DNA of 64,000 bases from Myxococcus qinghaiensis (GCF_024198215.1 NZ_JAKCFA010000027.1:62001-126000); one strand, 5' to 3'. Positions 17,315 to 26,995 are shown, counted from the stretch's first letter. Numbers and translations: made by a program. The notes: a model not told the origin generated them from the letters alone.

Positions 17315-20300
17315 ATGGGCCGTGTCGCGAGACGTGTGTCTGGAAACCCGCTGTCGTGGCTGCTGTGCGTGGTGTGGCTGGCGAGCTGCGCGGAGCCGGG
17401 CGACTTCGAGCTGTCCGAGCTGGGCTCGGGGCGCGCGGCGGAGGGCGCGTCGCGGCAGGGCACGGTGCTGGCGGGCCGTCACCACACCCTGGTGTTGAAG
17501 TCGGACGGGACGGTGTGGTCCTGGGGTGGCAATACCTTCGGGCAGCTCGGCACGGGGTCCACCGTCGCGAATCCCATGCCCGCCCGCGTGTGGCGGCTGT
17601 TCAGCATCAGCGCCATTGGCGCCGGAGAGATGCACTCGCTGGCGTTGAAGTCGGACGGGACGGTGTGGGCCTGGGGCTCCAACACCAATGGCCAGCTCGG
17701 AGACGGGAGCACCACGACGCGCCCGGTGCCGGCCCAGGTGCCGGGGCTGGCGAACGTGGTGTCCATCGCCGCGGGCTTCTCCCACTCACTGGTGCTGAAG
17801 GCGGACGGGACGGTGTGGGCGTGGGGGCTCAACGCCGCGGGACAGCTGGGCGATGGGACGACGACGCGACGGCTGTCACCCGTGCAGGTGCAGGGGCTGA
17901 CGGGCGTGAAGGAGATCGCCGCCGGCAACGTGCACTCGCTGGCGCTCACGGCGGACGGAAAGCTGTGGACGTGGGGAGGCAATGTGGATGGCCAGCTCGG
18001 CACGGGCAACGTGACGGGCCGCACCCAACCCGGAGCCCTGGTGGGGCTGACGGGCGTGACGGCGCTTTCGGGCGGAGGCTCCCACTCGATGGTGCTGAAG
18101 AACGACGGCACCGTGTGGGCCTGGGGGAAGAATGACGAGGGGCAGCTGGGCCTGGGCACCACGACGGCCAGCCTCGTCCCCGTCCAGGTGCCAGGGCTGA
18201 CGGGCGTGGCGGCGGTGGTGGGCGGCGGCCAGCACTCGGTGGCGCTGAAGTCGGATGGGACGGTGTGGGCCTGGGGCAGCAATGTGAGGGCGCAGCTGGG
18301 AGACGGGACGCAGACGCAAAGGCTGTCACCGTTCCAGGTGCCGGGCCTCACGCAGGTGCGAGGCGTCTCGGCGGGTGGCGGCCAGCACTCGGTGGCGGTG
18401 AGTGGCACCGGAGAGGTGTGGACCTGGGGCTCGAACACCGAGGGCCAGTGCGGAGATGGGACCTATCTGATGAAGCTCGTTCCCATGCAGACGCGGGGGC
18501 TGTTGGAGCGGGCGGAAGTCTCCGCGGGGGGCAGCCACTCCCTGGCCATCCAGGCGGATGGCACGGCGTGGGCCTGGGGCTCGAACGACCAGTCGCAGCT
18601 CGGAGACGGGACGGCCGTGGCGCGCGGGGTGCCTGTCCCCATCACCCCGTTGACGCAGGTGGCGGCCGTGGCGGCGGGGACCTTCCACTCGGTGGCGCTC
18701 AAGGAGAACGGCTCGGTGTGGAGCTGGGGCTCGAACAGCTGGGGGGCGCTGGGAGACGGGACGAACATCACCCGGAACCGGCCGGTCAAGGTGGGAACGC
18801 TCACCGCGACGGCCGTGGCGGTGGGGGCCTTTCATTCCCTGGCATTGAGTACGGATGGCTCGGTCTGGGCGTGGGGAGACAACGAGCTGGGGCAGCTCGG
18901 GGACGCGAATCCCCGCTTCCTGTCCCGGACGACGCCTGTGCGAGCACAGGGCCTGGATGGCGTCGTGGCGGTTTCGGCGGGAGTCGAGCACTCGCTGGCG
19001 TTGAAGGCGGATGGCACGGTCTGGGTCTGGGGCCGGCAGGACACGTGTGAGGACGTCGAGGATCCAGGCCGGTTGGTGTGGGCGCCCGAGCAGGTGCTGG
19101 GGCTCACGGACGTGGTGGCGGTGGGCGCGGGGGTCTGTCATTCGCTGGCGTTGAAGGCGGACGGCACCGTGTGGGCCTGGGGAAGCAACGCGAAGGGCCA
19201 GTTGGGGGACGGCGGCTTCACGTCGCGACTGGCTCCGGCGCGGGTGCCAGGGCTCACGGGCGTGGTGGAGCTGTCGGTGGGCGCGGAGACAGTCCTCGTT
19301 CGGAAGGCCGATGGCACGGTGTGGGGTTGGGGAGACAATACGCGAGGGCAGGCGGGCGGCGGTGCCTCCGCGGCGCGGACGACTCCGGTGCAGGTGCCCG
19401 CGCTCACCGGTGTCAGGGCGGTGTCGGCGGGTGCCGGGCACGCCCTGGCCGTGCGGGACACCGCGACGGTCTGGGCCTGGGGCTCCAATGCGGAGGGCCA
19501 GGTGGGAGATGGGGTGGTGGGCTGGCAGGTGCTGCCGGTGCGCTCGGTGCTCGCGGCCTCACGAGGCCTGTCCGCGGCGTATCAGTTCTCACTCGGCATC
19601 GCGTTGGATGGAACGGTCCAGGGCGTCGGGGCGAACGGCTCCGGCCAGTTGGGCGACGGGAGCGTGTTGAATCGCGCGACGCCCGTGGCCTCGGCGGGGC
19701 TCACCGAGTGTCGAGCGATTGCCGGCGGACAGGGGCACGCGGTGGCGCTCAAGACGGACGGGCGCCTCTATGCGTGGGGCTCGAATCAGGAGGGCGAGCT
19801 GGGGGACGGGACGACGGTGTCCCGGGCGTTGCCCGCGTTGATTCCCTCGCCCGTCGGAGTGATGTCCATCGCGGTGGGGAGCCGGCACTCGCTGGCCCTG
19901 CTGGGAGACGGAACGGTCCAGTCCTGGGGCTCCAACCTCCAGGGTCAACTGGGGGATGCGACGACGGTGTCTCGAATCGTGCCCGTCGGCGTCCAGGGCC
20001 TCACGGGCGTGTCGGCGGTCGCCGCGGGCGAGGGCTTCTCGCTCGCGCTCAAGCACGACGGCACCGTGTGGGGCTGGGGGAACAATGCGCTGGGGCAGTT
20101 GGGAGATGGGACGACGACGCGGCAGACGGTGCCGGTGCAGACCCAAGGACTCACGGGCGTGACGGCCCTCTCCGCCGGACGCACGCATGCGCTGGCCTTG
20201 AAGGGAGATGGCACGCTCTGGAGCTGGGGCTCCAATACGTATGGCGAGCTGGGGGACGGCACGCAGGTCCGCAAGCTGTTGCCCGTGCAGGTGAGCTCGG

Positions 20301-20602
20301 TGACAGGCGTTGTCACCCTGGACGCGGGGGAGCATCACAGCCTCGCCGTGACGACGGGCGGCAAGGTCTGGTCCTGGGGCCGCAACCAGCATGGACAGCT
20401 TGGCAGCGGCGTGAAGTCCCACTGGCGGCTCTTGCCGGCGCAGGTGGTCGGGCTGACGGGCGCGGTGGCCGTGGGCGCGGGCGGTGAGCACTCGGTCGCG
20501 GTGCTCTCGGACCGGAGTGTCTGGGCCTGGGGAAACAGCGGCATGGGACAACTGGGCACGGGCCTCTCCGACGTGCGCGCGGTGCCCGTGCAGGTCTGGT
20601 AG
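17315..20602 (+). CDS. Giant RCC1-repeat lipoprotein 2 (21 blades)
   Basis: A 1095-residue paralogue of the preceding gene with the same plan: lipoprotein signal (lipobox LASC), linker ending RQGTVLAGR, and 21 RCC1 repeats. Repeats 2-6 differ from the first copy by only a few residues each, whereas repeats 8-20 differ at many positions. Repeat 11 again lacks the GQLGDG core and here contains a Cys and several acidic residues. An AAAAGGGG ribosome site precedes the ATG. It probably sits on the outer surface or periplasmic face of a membrane as a binding scaffold. It is 129 bp upstream of the third copy. Confidence 0.93.
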   Translation: MGRVARRVSGNPLSWLLCVVWLASCAEPGDFELSELGSGRAAEGASRQGTVLAGRHHTLVLKSDGTVWSWGGNTFGQLGTGSTVANPMPARVWRLFSISAIGAGEMHSLALKSDGTVWAWGSNTNGQLGDGSTTTRPVPAQVPGLANVVSIAAGFSHSLVLKADGTVWAWGLNAAGQLGDGTTTRRLSPVQVQGLTGVKEIAAGNVHSLALTADGKLWTWGGNVDGQLGTGNVTGRTQPGALVGLTGVTALSGGGSHSMVLKNDGTVWAWGKNDEGQLGLGTTTASLVPVQVPGLTGVAAVVGGGQHSVALKSDGTVWAWGSNVRAQLGDGTQTQRLSPFQVPGLTQVRGVSAGGGQHSVAVSGTGEVWTWGSNTEGQCGDGTYLMKLVPMQTRGLLERAEVSAGGSHSLAIQADGTAWAWGSNDQSQLGDGTAVARGVPVPITPLTQVAAVAAGTFHSVALKENGSVWSWGSNSWGALGDGTNITRNRPVKVGTLTATAVAVGAFHSLALSTDGSVWAWGDNELGQLGDANPRFLSRTTPVRAQGLDGVVAVSAGVEHSLALKADGTVWVWGRQDTCEDVEDPGRLVWAPEQVLGLTDVVAVGAGVCHSLALKADGTVWAWGSNAKGQLGDGGFTSRLAPARVPGLTGVVELSVGAETVLVRKADGTVWGWGDNTRGQAGGGASAARTTPVQVPALTGVRAVSAGAGHALAVRDTATVWAWGSNAEGQVGDGVVGWQVLPVRSVLAASRGLSAAYQFSLGIALDGTVQGVGANGSGQLGDGSVLNRATPVASAGLTECRAIAGGQGHAVALKTDGRLYAWGSNQEGELGDGTTVSRALPALIPSPVGVMSIAVGSRHSLALLGDGTVQSWGSNLQGQLGDATTVSRIVPVGVQGLTGVSAVAAGEGFSLALKHDGTVWGWGNNALGQLGDGTTTRQTVPVQTQGLTGVTALSAGRTHALALKGDGTLWSWGSNTYGELGDGTQVRKLLPVQVSSVTGVVTLDAGEHHSLAVTTGGKVWSWGRNQHGQLGSGVKSHWRLLPAQVVGLTGAVAVGAGGEHSVAVLSDRSVWAWGNSGMGQLGTGLSDVRAVPVQVW

Positions 20603-20731
20603 CGCGAAGGGCGTGAGGAACTCCGGACGGGGCCTCTCGTCGTGGCGAGCGCCCTGTCCGGGGCGGGCCCCTGCTTGTCGTTTCCCGCCGGGGATGTTTG
20701 GCTCCAGGGGTCGTCCCAGAGGGGGAGTCCC

Positions 20732-23700
20732 ATGACACGTATTGCTGGAGCCATGAGGTGGTGTGGACTGCTGTGTGCGCTGTGGATGGCGACAGCAGGC
20801 GCCGCGCAGCCCGTCAAGACGAACCCCGTGGGCGTGAAGGCGCGGTTCGTCGAGGGAGGCTCGCGACAGGGCTGGGTCCTGGGTGGGCGCCTTCATACGC
20901 TGGCCCTCCGTCCCGACGGCACGGTGTGGGCCTGGGGCTCCAACTCCCAGGGACAGCTTGGCCATGGCACGACCTGGGACAGTCCGAAGCCGGTCCGCGT
21001 GTGGAAGCTGTCCAGCATCAGCGCCATCGGCGTGAGTGAGAACCACTCCCTGGCGCTGAAGTCGGACGGGACGGTGTGGGCCTGGGGCGTCAACACCCAG
21101 GGCCAGCTGGGAGACGGGAGCACCACGTCTCGCTCGGTGCCAATCCAGGTGCCGGGGCTGACGAACGCGGTGTCCATCGCCGCGGGCTTCAATCACTCGC
21201 TGGGATTGAAGGCGGACGGGACGGTGTGGGCGTGGGGGCTCAACGCCGCGGGGCAGCTGGGCGATGGGACGACGACGCGGCGCCTCACTCCCGTCCAGGT
21301 GCAGGGGCTGACCGGCGTGGTGGCGATTGCCGCGGGCAACGTGCACTCGCTGGCACTCACCGCGGACGGGAAGCTGTGGACGTGGGGCGGCAACGTGGAC
21401 GGCCAGCTCGGCACGGGAGACGCCGTGGGGCGCAGCCTGCCCGGCGCGTTGCAGGGCTTCACCGGCGTGGTGGGCCTGTCGGGTGGTGGCACCCATTCGG
21501 TGGCGGTGAAGCTGGACGGCACGGTCTGGACCTGGGGAAGGAACGACTTCGGGCAGCTGGGCCTGGGCAGCTCCACGTCGGTGCTCGTCCCCACGCAGGT
21601 CCCCGCGCTGGGTGGAGTCGTCGCGGTCATCGGCGGTGACAAGCACACGGTCGCGCTGAAGGCGGAGGGCACCGTGTGGACGTGGGGACTCAACAACAAC
21701 GGGCAGCTCGGAGACGGCACCCTGGTGAATCGTCTGTCTCCGGTGAAGGTGCCCGGGCTGACGGACATCAAGGGCGTCTCGGCGGGGTTCCTTCACTCGG
21801 TGGCGATGCGGGCGAGCGGAGAGATTCTGGCCTGGGGTTCCAGCTCGGCCGGGCAGGTGGGGGACGGCACCGTGGTGGCGAGGCACTCCCCGACGCGCGT
21901 GGCGGCGTGGTCGGAGCCCGCGCCCCTCTCGGGAGGTGGGTCGCACTCCCTGGTCTTGAGGAAGGACCCCGCGGGCAACGGGCTGTGGTCCTGGGGCTCC
22001 AACACCGTTGGCCAGCTCGGGAGGAACTCCCCGCCCAGCTCATGGGCTCCGGAGCAGGCGCACCGACTCCTCGACGTCGCGGGAGTCTCCGCGGGAGGGG
22101 CCCACTCCCTGGCACTCAAGTCGGACGGCACGGTCTGGGCCTGGGGCTTCAACCGCCGGGGCCAGGCGGGAGATGGCACCGTCTCGGACGAGAAGCGGCA
22201 GCCGGTGGCGGTGACGGGCCTGGCCTCCATCACCGCCGTCAGTGCCGGGGATGTCCATTCGCTGGCGCTCGGCGCCGACGGGACTGTGTGGGCCTGGGGC
22301 GCCAACAACTTTGGCCAGCTGGGAGATGGCACCACCCTCCAGCGCATCACTCCGGTGCGGCTCTCGGGCATCGACGGGGTTGTCTCGCTGTCGGCGGGAC
22401 TGGCGCAGTCGGTCGCCGTGCGCGCGGATGGCACCGTCTGGGCCTGGGGCTCCCAAGGGACGGCCGACACGCCGACGACGGGACTGAAGCAGAAGTCACC
22501 CACGCAGGCGCAGGGCCTCTCCGACGTCGTCGCTGTCTCCGTCGGCGGCGTCCACGCCCTGGCGCTCAAGTCGGACGGCACCGTGTGGGCCTGGGGAAAC
22601 AACGACAGGGGCCAGTTGGGGGATGACACCCGCGTCTCCCGCCTGACACCCGCGCAGGTGCCAGGCGTGACGGGCGTCGTGGCGGTGGCGAGCGGCGGCC
22701 GGCACTCGCTGGCCTTGAAGTCCGACGGGACGGTGTGGGGCTGGGGGGACAACACGCACGGCGAGCTCGGTCCGTCCCAGGCCCTCGGCTTCGCGCGCCC
22801 CGAGCCCATCCCAGGCCTCGCGGCGGTGCGCTTCCTCTCCGCTGGTGAGCGGCACTCGCTGGCCCTCACCTCGGATGGGAAGGCGTGGGGCTGGGGACAC
22901 GATGACGTCGGCCAGGTCGGCGACGGGGAGCGGGACAACCGCGCCACGAGCCCCACCCCAGCCCTCTTCGACAGCGCGAAGTCGGTGGCGGCGGCGGGCT
23001 TCTCCTCCTACGCCTGGAAGGCGGATGGCTCGGTCTGGGCCTGTGGTGCCAATGAGGCGGGCCAGCTTGGAGCGGGCGACGCGCATCCGCGTGGGACGCC
23101 CTCGCGGATGGAGGGACTGGACCAGGTGGTGGCCGTCGTCGGGGGCTACACGCACGCGGTGGCGCTGAGGAGGGATGGCAGTGTCTGGGCCTGGGGGAAC
23201 AACCATCGAGCTCAACTGGGCGATGGAACCACCACGCCGCGCGCCGTCCCCGCGCCCGTGAAGGGACTGGCGAAGGTGACGGCCATCAAGGCCGGCTTCG
23301 CGCACACGCTCGCGTTGACGGAAGAAGGCGCGCTCTGGGGGTGGGGCACGGGCGTCAACGGCCAGCTGGGGTCCGGCACGCGGACCTACGAGCGGCTCCC
23401 CGTCCAGGTGTCAGGGCTGACGAGCCCCCGAGACTTCGCGGCGGGCTTCGCTCACTCCCTGGCGGTGACGCAGAGCGGAGAGGTATGGGCCTGGGGCGAC
23501 AACACCGCCGGCCAGCTCGGAGACGGGACGACCCGGGAGCGACTCGTGCCGGGAGTCGTTCCAGGGCTCCAGGACGTGAAGGCCGTGGCGGCGGGTGGCT
23601 TGTTCTCGGTTGCCCTGAAGACAGACGGCACGGTGTGGGGCTGGGGCACCAACTCCCGGGGGCAGCTCGGGAAGGAGAGGCGGACGGACTACTTGACGCC

Positions 23701-24022
23701 CGTGAAGGTGGCCTCGCTCTCCCAGGTCACGGCGCTGGCCGCGGGCGGGGCCCATGTCCTGGCGCTCCTGGCGGATGGCACCGTGCGAGCCTTGGGGGAG
23801 GGGACGATGGGGCAGCTGGGCCATGGACAGGAGTTCGCGAGCTTCGTCCCCGTGGCCTGGAATGCGCCGGCGGGAGTCGCCGCCGTCTCGATTTTCGCCG
23901 GAGTCGAGCACTCCATCGCGCTGCTCGCGAATGGCACCGTGATGTCCTGGGGCAGTGCCACCCAGGGGCAGTTGTGTCAGGGCGCGTCCGCGGTCCGGGC
24001 GACCCCCGTGGCGCTCTGGTAG
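20732..24022 (+). CDS. Giant RCC1-repeat secreted protein 3 (21 blades)
   Basis: The third tandem paralogue, 1096 residues. Unlike the first two it has a normal Sec signal (cleavage near ATAGAA) and no lipobox Cys, so it is likely released or otherwise retained. It again has exactly 21 RCC1 repeats, the shared first blade (VW-K-LSSISAIG) and a degenerate repeat 11. Blade 8 carries an extra three residues. The ATG at 20732 follows a GAGGGGGAG ribosome site; an in-frame ATG at 20642 would bury the signal peptide. A long hairpin follows the stop, marking the end of the cluster. Confidence 0.92.
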   Translation: MTRIAGAMRWCGLLCALWMATAGAAQPVKTNPVGVKARFVEGGSRQGWVLGGRLHTLALRPDGTVWAWGSNSQGQLGHGTTWDSPKPVRVWKLSSISAIGVSENHSLALKSDGTVWAWGVNTQGQLGDGSTTSRSVPIQVPGLTNAVSIAAGFNHSLGLKADGTVWAWGLNAAGQLGDGTTTRRLTPVQVQGLTGVVAIAAGNVHSLALTADGKLWTWGGNVDGQLGTGDAVGRSLPGALQGFTGVVGLSGGGTHSVAVKLDGTVWTWGRNDFGQLGLGSSTSVLVPTQVPALGGVVAVIGGDKHTVALKAEGTVWTWGLNNNGQLGDGTLVNRLSPVKVPGLTDIKGVSAGFLHSVAMRASGEILAWGSSSAGQVGDGTVVARHSPTRVAAWSEPAPLSGGGSHSLVLRKDPAGNGLWSWGSNTVGQLGRNSPPSSWAPEQAHRLLDVAGVSAGGAHSLALKSDGTVWAWGFNRRGQAGDGTVSDEKRQPVAVTGLASITAVSAGDVHSLALGADGTVWAWGANNFGQLGDGTTLQRITPVRLSGIDGVVSLSAGLAQSVAVRADGTVWAWGSQGTADTPTTGLKQKSPTQAQGLSDVVAVSVGGVHALALKSDGTVWAWGNNDRGQLGDDTRVSRLTPAQVPGVTGVVAVASGGRHSLALKSDGTVWGWGDNTHGELGPSQALGFARPEPIPGLAAVRFLSAGERHSLALTSDGKAWGWGHDDVGQVGDGERDNRATSPTPALFDSAKSVAAAGFSSYAWKADGSVWACGANEAGQLGAGDAHPRGTPSRMEGLDQVVAVVGGYTHAVALRRDGSVWAWGNNHRAQLGDGTTTPRAVPAPVKGLAKVTAIKAGFAHTLALTEEGALWGWGTGVNGQLGSGTRTYERLPVQVSGLTSPRDFAAGFAHSLAVTQSGEVWAWGDNTAGQLGDGTTRERLVPGVVPGLQDVKAVAAGGLFSVALKTDGTVWGWGTNSRGQLGKERRTDYLTPVKVASLSQVTALAAGGAHVLALLADGTVRALGEGTMGQLGHGQEFASFVPVAWNAPAGVAAVSIFAGVEHSIALLANGTVMSWGSATQGQLCQGASAVRATPVALW

Positions 24023-24045
24023 TCGTCAGGGCTTTCGAGCGGAGT

Positions 24046-24109
24046 GCGCCGCCACCCGTGAACACGACGCGGACGGTGACTCAGTCCGCGTCGAACACGG
24101 GTGGGGCGC
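24046..24109. terminator. Long bipartite hairpin between convergent genes
   Basis: Nested inverted repeats pair 24066-24074 with 24084-24092 (9 bp, perfect), 24052-24060 with 24096-24104 (9 bp, perfect) and 24046-24050 with 24105-24109. It lies between the stops of the third RCC1 gene and the convergent beta-helix gene. No T-run follows, so it may be Rho-assisted or protect 3' ends. Confidence 0.7.
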
Positions 24110-24118
24110 GCGTCGTGC

Positions 24119-25960
24119 TCAGCCCGGCGTCGGTGCTCCCCGGCGCCGTCGGTTCAGCGCGAGCAACAGCAACGTCAGCAGCACTCCGCTCGGAGCACCG
24201 GACTGCTGACAGCCGCAGCCCTTGCCGTCGTCCTCGGCCAGGGGCTCGTGGTCGACCTCCAGCGTCAACGGCGCCGCGTCGACTCCACCGAAGCGGGTGT
24301 CGCCGCTGTAGGCCGCGCTGATGATGTACTTGCCCGTGTCGGGCGGCACGAGCGTGTGTGTCGCCTCGCGTCCCTTCAAGGTGACGACCTCCAGCACCTC
24401 GGTGCCTCGGAAGAACGTCACCGTCCCCGTGGGCTCACCCTGGCCGCCCACCACGCGCGCGGTGATGGACACGGCGTCTCCCACATACGAGGGGTTGGCC
24501 GAGGCCTGGAGCTGAAGCGCGGCCTCCTGGAAGTCGGTGGAGCGGGCGACAGCCACGGTGTAGCTCCGGCTCACCGAGCAGCGCCCCCCATCCGTCGCCG
24601 TCAGCGTGAAAGGGAAGCTGCCCGGCTGCGTGGGCATGCCCGTGAGGGCTCCGTCGCGAAGCTGGAGTCCTCGGGGCAGGGTGCCATCGAGGACGAACGT
24701 CGTCGTGCCCTCGCCGCCTTCATGCACGAACGTCGTCTCCGCGAAGACCTGTCCCGTGGTGCCTGCCGCCAGGCCGGTGGGGCTCAGCGACATGGGCGGG
24801 CAGGCGACGGAGAGCGTGAAATCACGCGAGGCCGTGCAGCCGTTTCCATCCGTCGCCGTCACCGTGAAGGGGTGGTCGCCGCCCTCCTCGGGAGTGCCCG
24901 AGAAGACGCCGCCCTCCAGTCGGAAGCCCCGAGGCAGCGTGCCTGAGACTGTCGAGGTGACGCTGCCCATCGCCCCCAGCACGCCAAGCTCGACCGGCGC
25001 GAAGGCGGCGCCCCGAGCAAGCCCTGGAAGCGTCGCGTCCTCCAGCGAGATGGCGCCGGCGGGACATGTCGACGAGGAGCCTCCCGCCATCCGGTTGTCG
25101 CCGAAGGACAGGACGGTGCCCGCGCCGATGAGCCGCGTGGTGGCGAGCACGTTGGCGTCCACGGCGGTCCGCGACAGCCGCAGCAACGTCTGGCTCCCGC
25201 TCCCCACCGAGGCCGCATGCAGGCCGACACCATTGTGCGTGAGCCGCGCCCGCTCCACGTTGAGTGAGGCCTTGCCGCCATCAATCGTCCGCGCCCAGAT
25301 GCCGGCCTCGGCGTTGTCGGACGCCGTCAGTTCGTGCACCGTCGCCGTGCCGCCCGCGCCGAGCCAGAGCCCCAGGCGGTTGCTGGAGAGGGTGCTGCGC
25401 GAGATGAAGGCCGTCACGGCTCCGGCGGTGCCGCCCACCCGCACGCCAGCGCTCCCATTGCCGGAGGCCACGACATCGTCGACGACGAGCTGGCCGCCCG
25501 CCGTGGGCATGAAGCGGATGCCGTCCTGCTGGAAGCCACGGACTTGCGAGCGCTCGACGTGCAGCGCCCGCCCGCTGTTGAACACGATGCCCGTCGTTCC
25601 AGGCGGGGTCGCGCTTCCGTTCAGGGACAGCCGACGCAGCACCACCACGTCCTGCGGGCCCGCGCTGATGGTGATGCCCTGGGCGCCGGAGGCGAGCACC
25701 TTGCCGCCATCCGGGCCGCCATCAATCGTGATGGCCTTGGTGATGAGCACCGCCCCGAAGACGCCCGGGTCCAGCGCGTCGATTTCTCCGCCCGCGGCTG
25801 TCTTGGAGATGGCCCCCGCGAACGTCCGGCAGGGCGCGGTGCGGGAACAGGGGTTCGCGTCGTCGCCCATGCCCGAGACCCAGGTGCGAGTGGCCTGAGC
25901 CCACGCGGGAGTGGACGCGCAGAGCGCGACCACGAGGATGCTGCGCAAGTGGACCTCCAT
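24119..25960 (-). CDS. Secreted right-handed beta-helix protein with Ig-like domains and MYXO-CTERM tail
   Basis: 613 residues: Sec signal (about 1-21), a right-handed parallel beta-helix (about 22-300) beginning TWVSGMGDDANPCSRTAPC, two putative Ig domains of the He_PIG type (about 310-470), an Ig-like Big_3_5-type domain (about 480-570) and a C-terminal sorting signal made of GCGCQQSG, a hydrophobic helix and RRRR. The tail matches MYXO-CTERM, which marks proteins for surface processing in myxobacteria. It is the downstream partner of a beta-helix paralogue whose stop lies 8 nt before this ATG, implying coupled translation. A TTG at 25972 overlapping that stop is an alternative start. The beta-helix may bind or degrade polysaccharide; no catalytic residues are evident. 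Confidence 0.88.
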   Translation of the reverse strand: MEVHLRSILVVALCASTPAWAQATRTWVSGMGDDANPCSRTAPCRTFAGAISKTAAGGEIDALDPGVFGAVLITKAITIDGGPDGGKVLASGAQGITISAGPQDVVVLRRLSLNGSATPPGTTGIVFNSGRALHVERSQVRGFQQDGIRFMPTAGGQLVVDDVVASGNGSAGVRVGGTAGAVTAFISRSTLSSNRLGLWLGAGGTATVHELTASDNAEAGIWARTIDGGKASLNVERARLTHNGVGLHAASVGSGSQTLLRLSRTAVDANVLATTRLIGAGTVLSFGDNRMAGGSSSTCPAGAISLEDATLPGLARGAAFAPVELGVLGAMGSVTSTVSGTLPRGFRLEGGVFSGTPEEGGDHPFTVTATDGNGCTASRDFTLSVACPPMSLSPTGLAAGTTGQVFAETTFVHEGGEGTTTFVLDGTLPRGLQLRDGALTGMPTQPGSFPFTLTATDGGRCSVSRSYTVAVARSTDFQEAALQLQASANPSYVGDAVSITARVVGGQGEPTGTVTFFRGTEVLEVVTLKGREATHTLVPPDTGKYIISAAYSGDTRFGGVDAAPLTLEVDHEPLAEDDGKGCGCQQSGAPSGVLLTLLLLALNRRRRGAPTPG

Positions 25961-25968
25961 CGCGCGGC

Positions 25969-26898
25969 TCAATTCTGCGGCAGCGTGGAGGAGGGGGCGC
26001 CATCCGTGCCGTTGCCCGCGGCGACGCGATTGTTCCCGAACGAGACGACCGGGCCTTCCAGCCCCGGGCCCGTGTTGTGGCCGACCAGCGTGTCGGAGAG
26101 GCGCACCTGCGCAGGAGCCTCCGCCTTGATGCCGACGCCGTTCTGCGCCACCATGGCCCGCTCCAGCGTCACCTGAGCCCCGCTCACCGCCAGGAGGCCC
26201 TGGGCGGAGTGGCCCACCAGCGTCGTGTCATTCACGGTGACACGCGCGTTGTTCAGCGCGTGGATGCCGATGACACCGGAGGCGAGCTGGCTGTTTCCAA
26301 TCACCGCCGAGCCGCTCTCCACCAGGATGCTGCCCGCCAGCTCCGCCGGAGTCGCGGGAGTCCTGGCGACCGCCCCATTGAAGGAGACGTTGCGCACGAT
26401 GAGCTGCACGGCGCCCGCGCCCGGCAGGACGTGGATGCCCGCGCCGGTGAACCCCTGAATCGAGCCGCCCTCCACGTGCACCTTGCTCGCCGCCAGGATG
26501 CGGATGCCGTCCAGCCCCGTGGTGCCACCGTTGATGGTGACGTTCCTCAGGATGACGGTGGCGCCGGGGGCATTCACAATCACGCCATTCGTCCCCGAGC
26601 TAAGGATGCCTCCGGCGTAGGGGCCGCCATCAATCGTCATGGCCTTGGTGATGGTCACCGTGCCGTAGCCACCCGGGTCCAGCGCGTCGATTTCTCCGCC
26701 CGCGGCTGTCTTGGAGATGGCACCCGCGAACGTCTTGCACGGCGCGGTGCGGGAGCAGGGGTTCGCGTCATCCCCCACGCCAGAGACCCAGGTGCGGGTC
26801 GCCTGCGCGGACGCGGAGGACCCCAGCAGCAGGCACAGCAGTGCGGGAAGCGCGAACAGAGCGGTCGCGCGAGGACGAACAGCGCCAGGTGAGGACAT
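25969..26898 (-). CDS. Secreted right-handed beta-helix protein
   Basis: 309 residues with a Sec signal (cleavage near SSASA) and a beta-helix domain that begins with almost the same 50 residues as the neighbour (TWVSGVGDDANPCSRTAPC and onward). It lacks the Ig-like domains and the MYXO-CTERM tail. The two Cys near the N terminus probably form a disulfide. Repeated GxxV/I strand patterns continue to the C terminus. The ATG at 26898 was chosen because it begins the signal peptide; an in-frame ATG at 26991 adds 31 unlikely residues. It is the first gene of a two-gene operon formed by duplication. Confidence 0.85.
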   Translation of the reverse strand: MSSPGAVRPRATALFALPALLCLLLGSSASAQATRTWVSGVGDDANPCSRTAPCKTFAGAISKTAAGGEIDALDPGGYGTVTITKAMTIDGGPYAGGILSSGTNGVIVNAPGATVILRNVTINGGTTGLDGIRILAASKVHVEGGSIQGFTGAGIHVLPGAGAVQLIVRNVSFNGAVARTPATPAELAGSILVESGSAVIGNSQLASGVIGIHALNNARVTVNDTTLVGHSAQGLLAVSGAQVTLERAMVAQNGVGIKAEAPAQVRLSDTLVGHNTGPGLEGPVVSFGNNRVAAGNGTDGAPSSTLPQN

Positions 26899-26995
26899 GG
26901 CGGGACACGCTACACCGCTCACGCGACGAGCGACGCATGCCCGCGACTCATCCCCGGACAACCCGAGTCCGTCGGCATTCAGATGATTCATGGTG

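Noticed and set aside
13967..24022. Guanine-nucleotide exchange by the RCC1 proteins
   Set aside because: They are exported with lipobox or signal peptide, and many bacterial RCC1 proteins have no such role; no partner GTPase is present.
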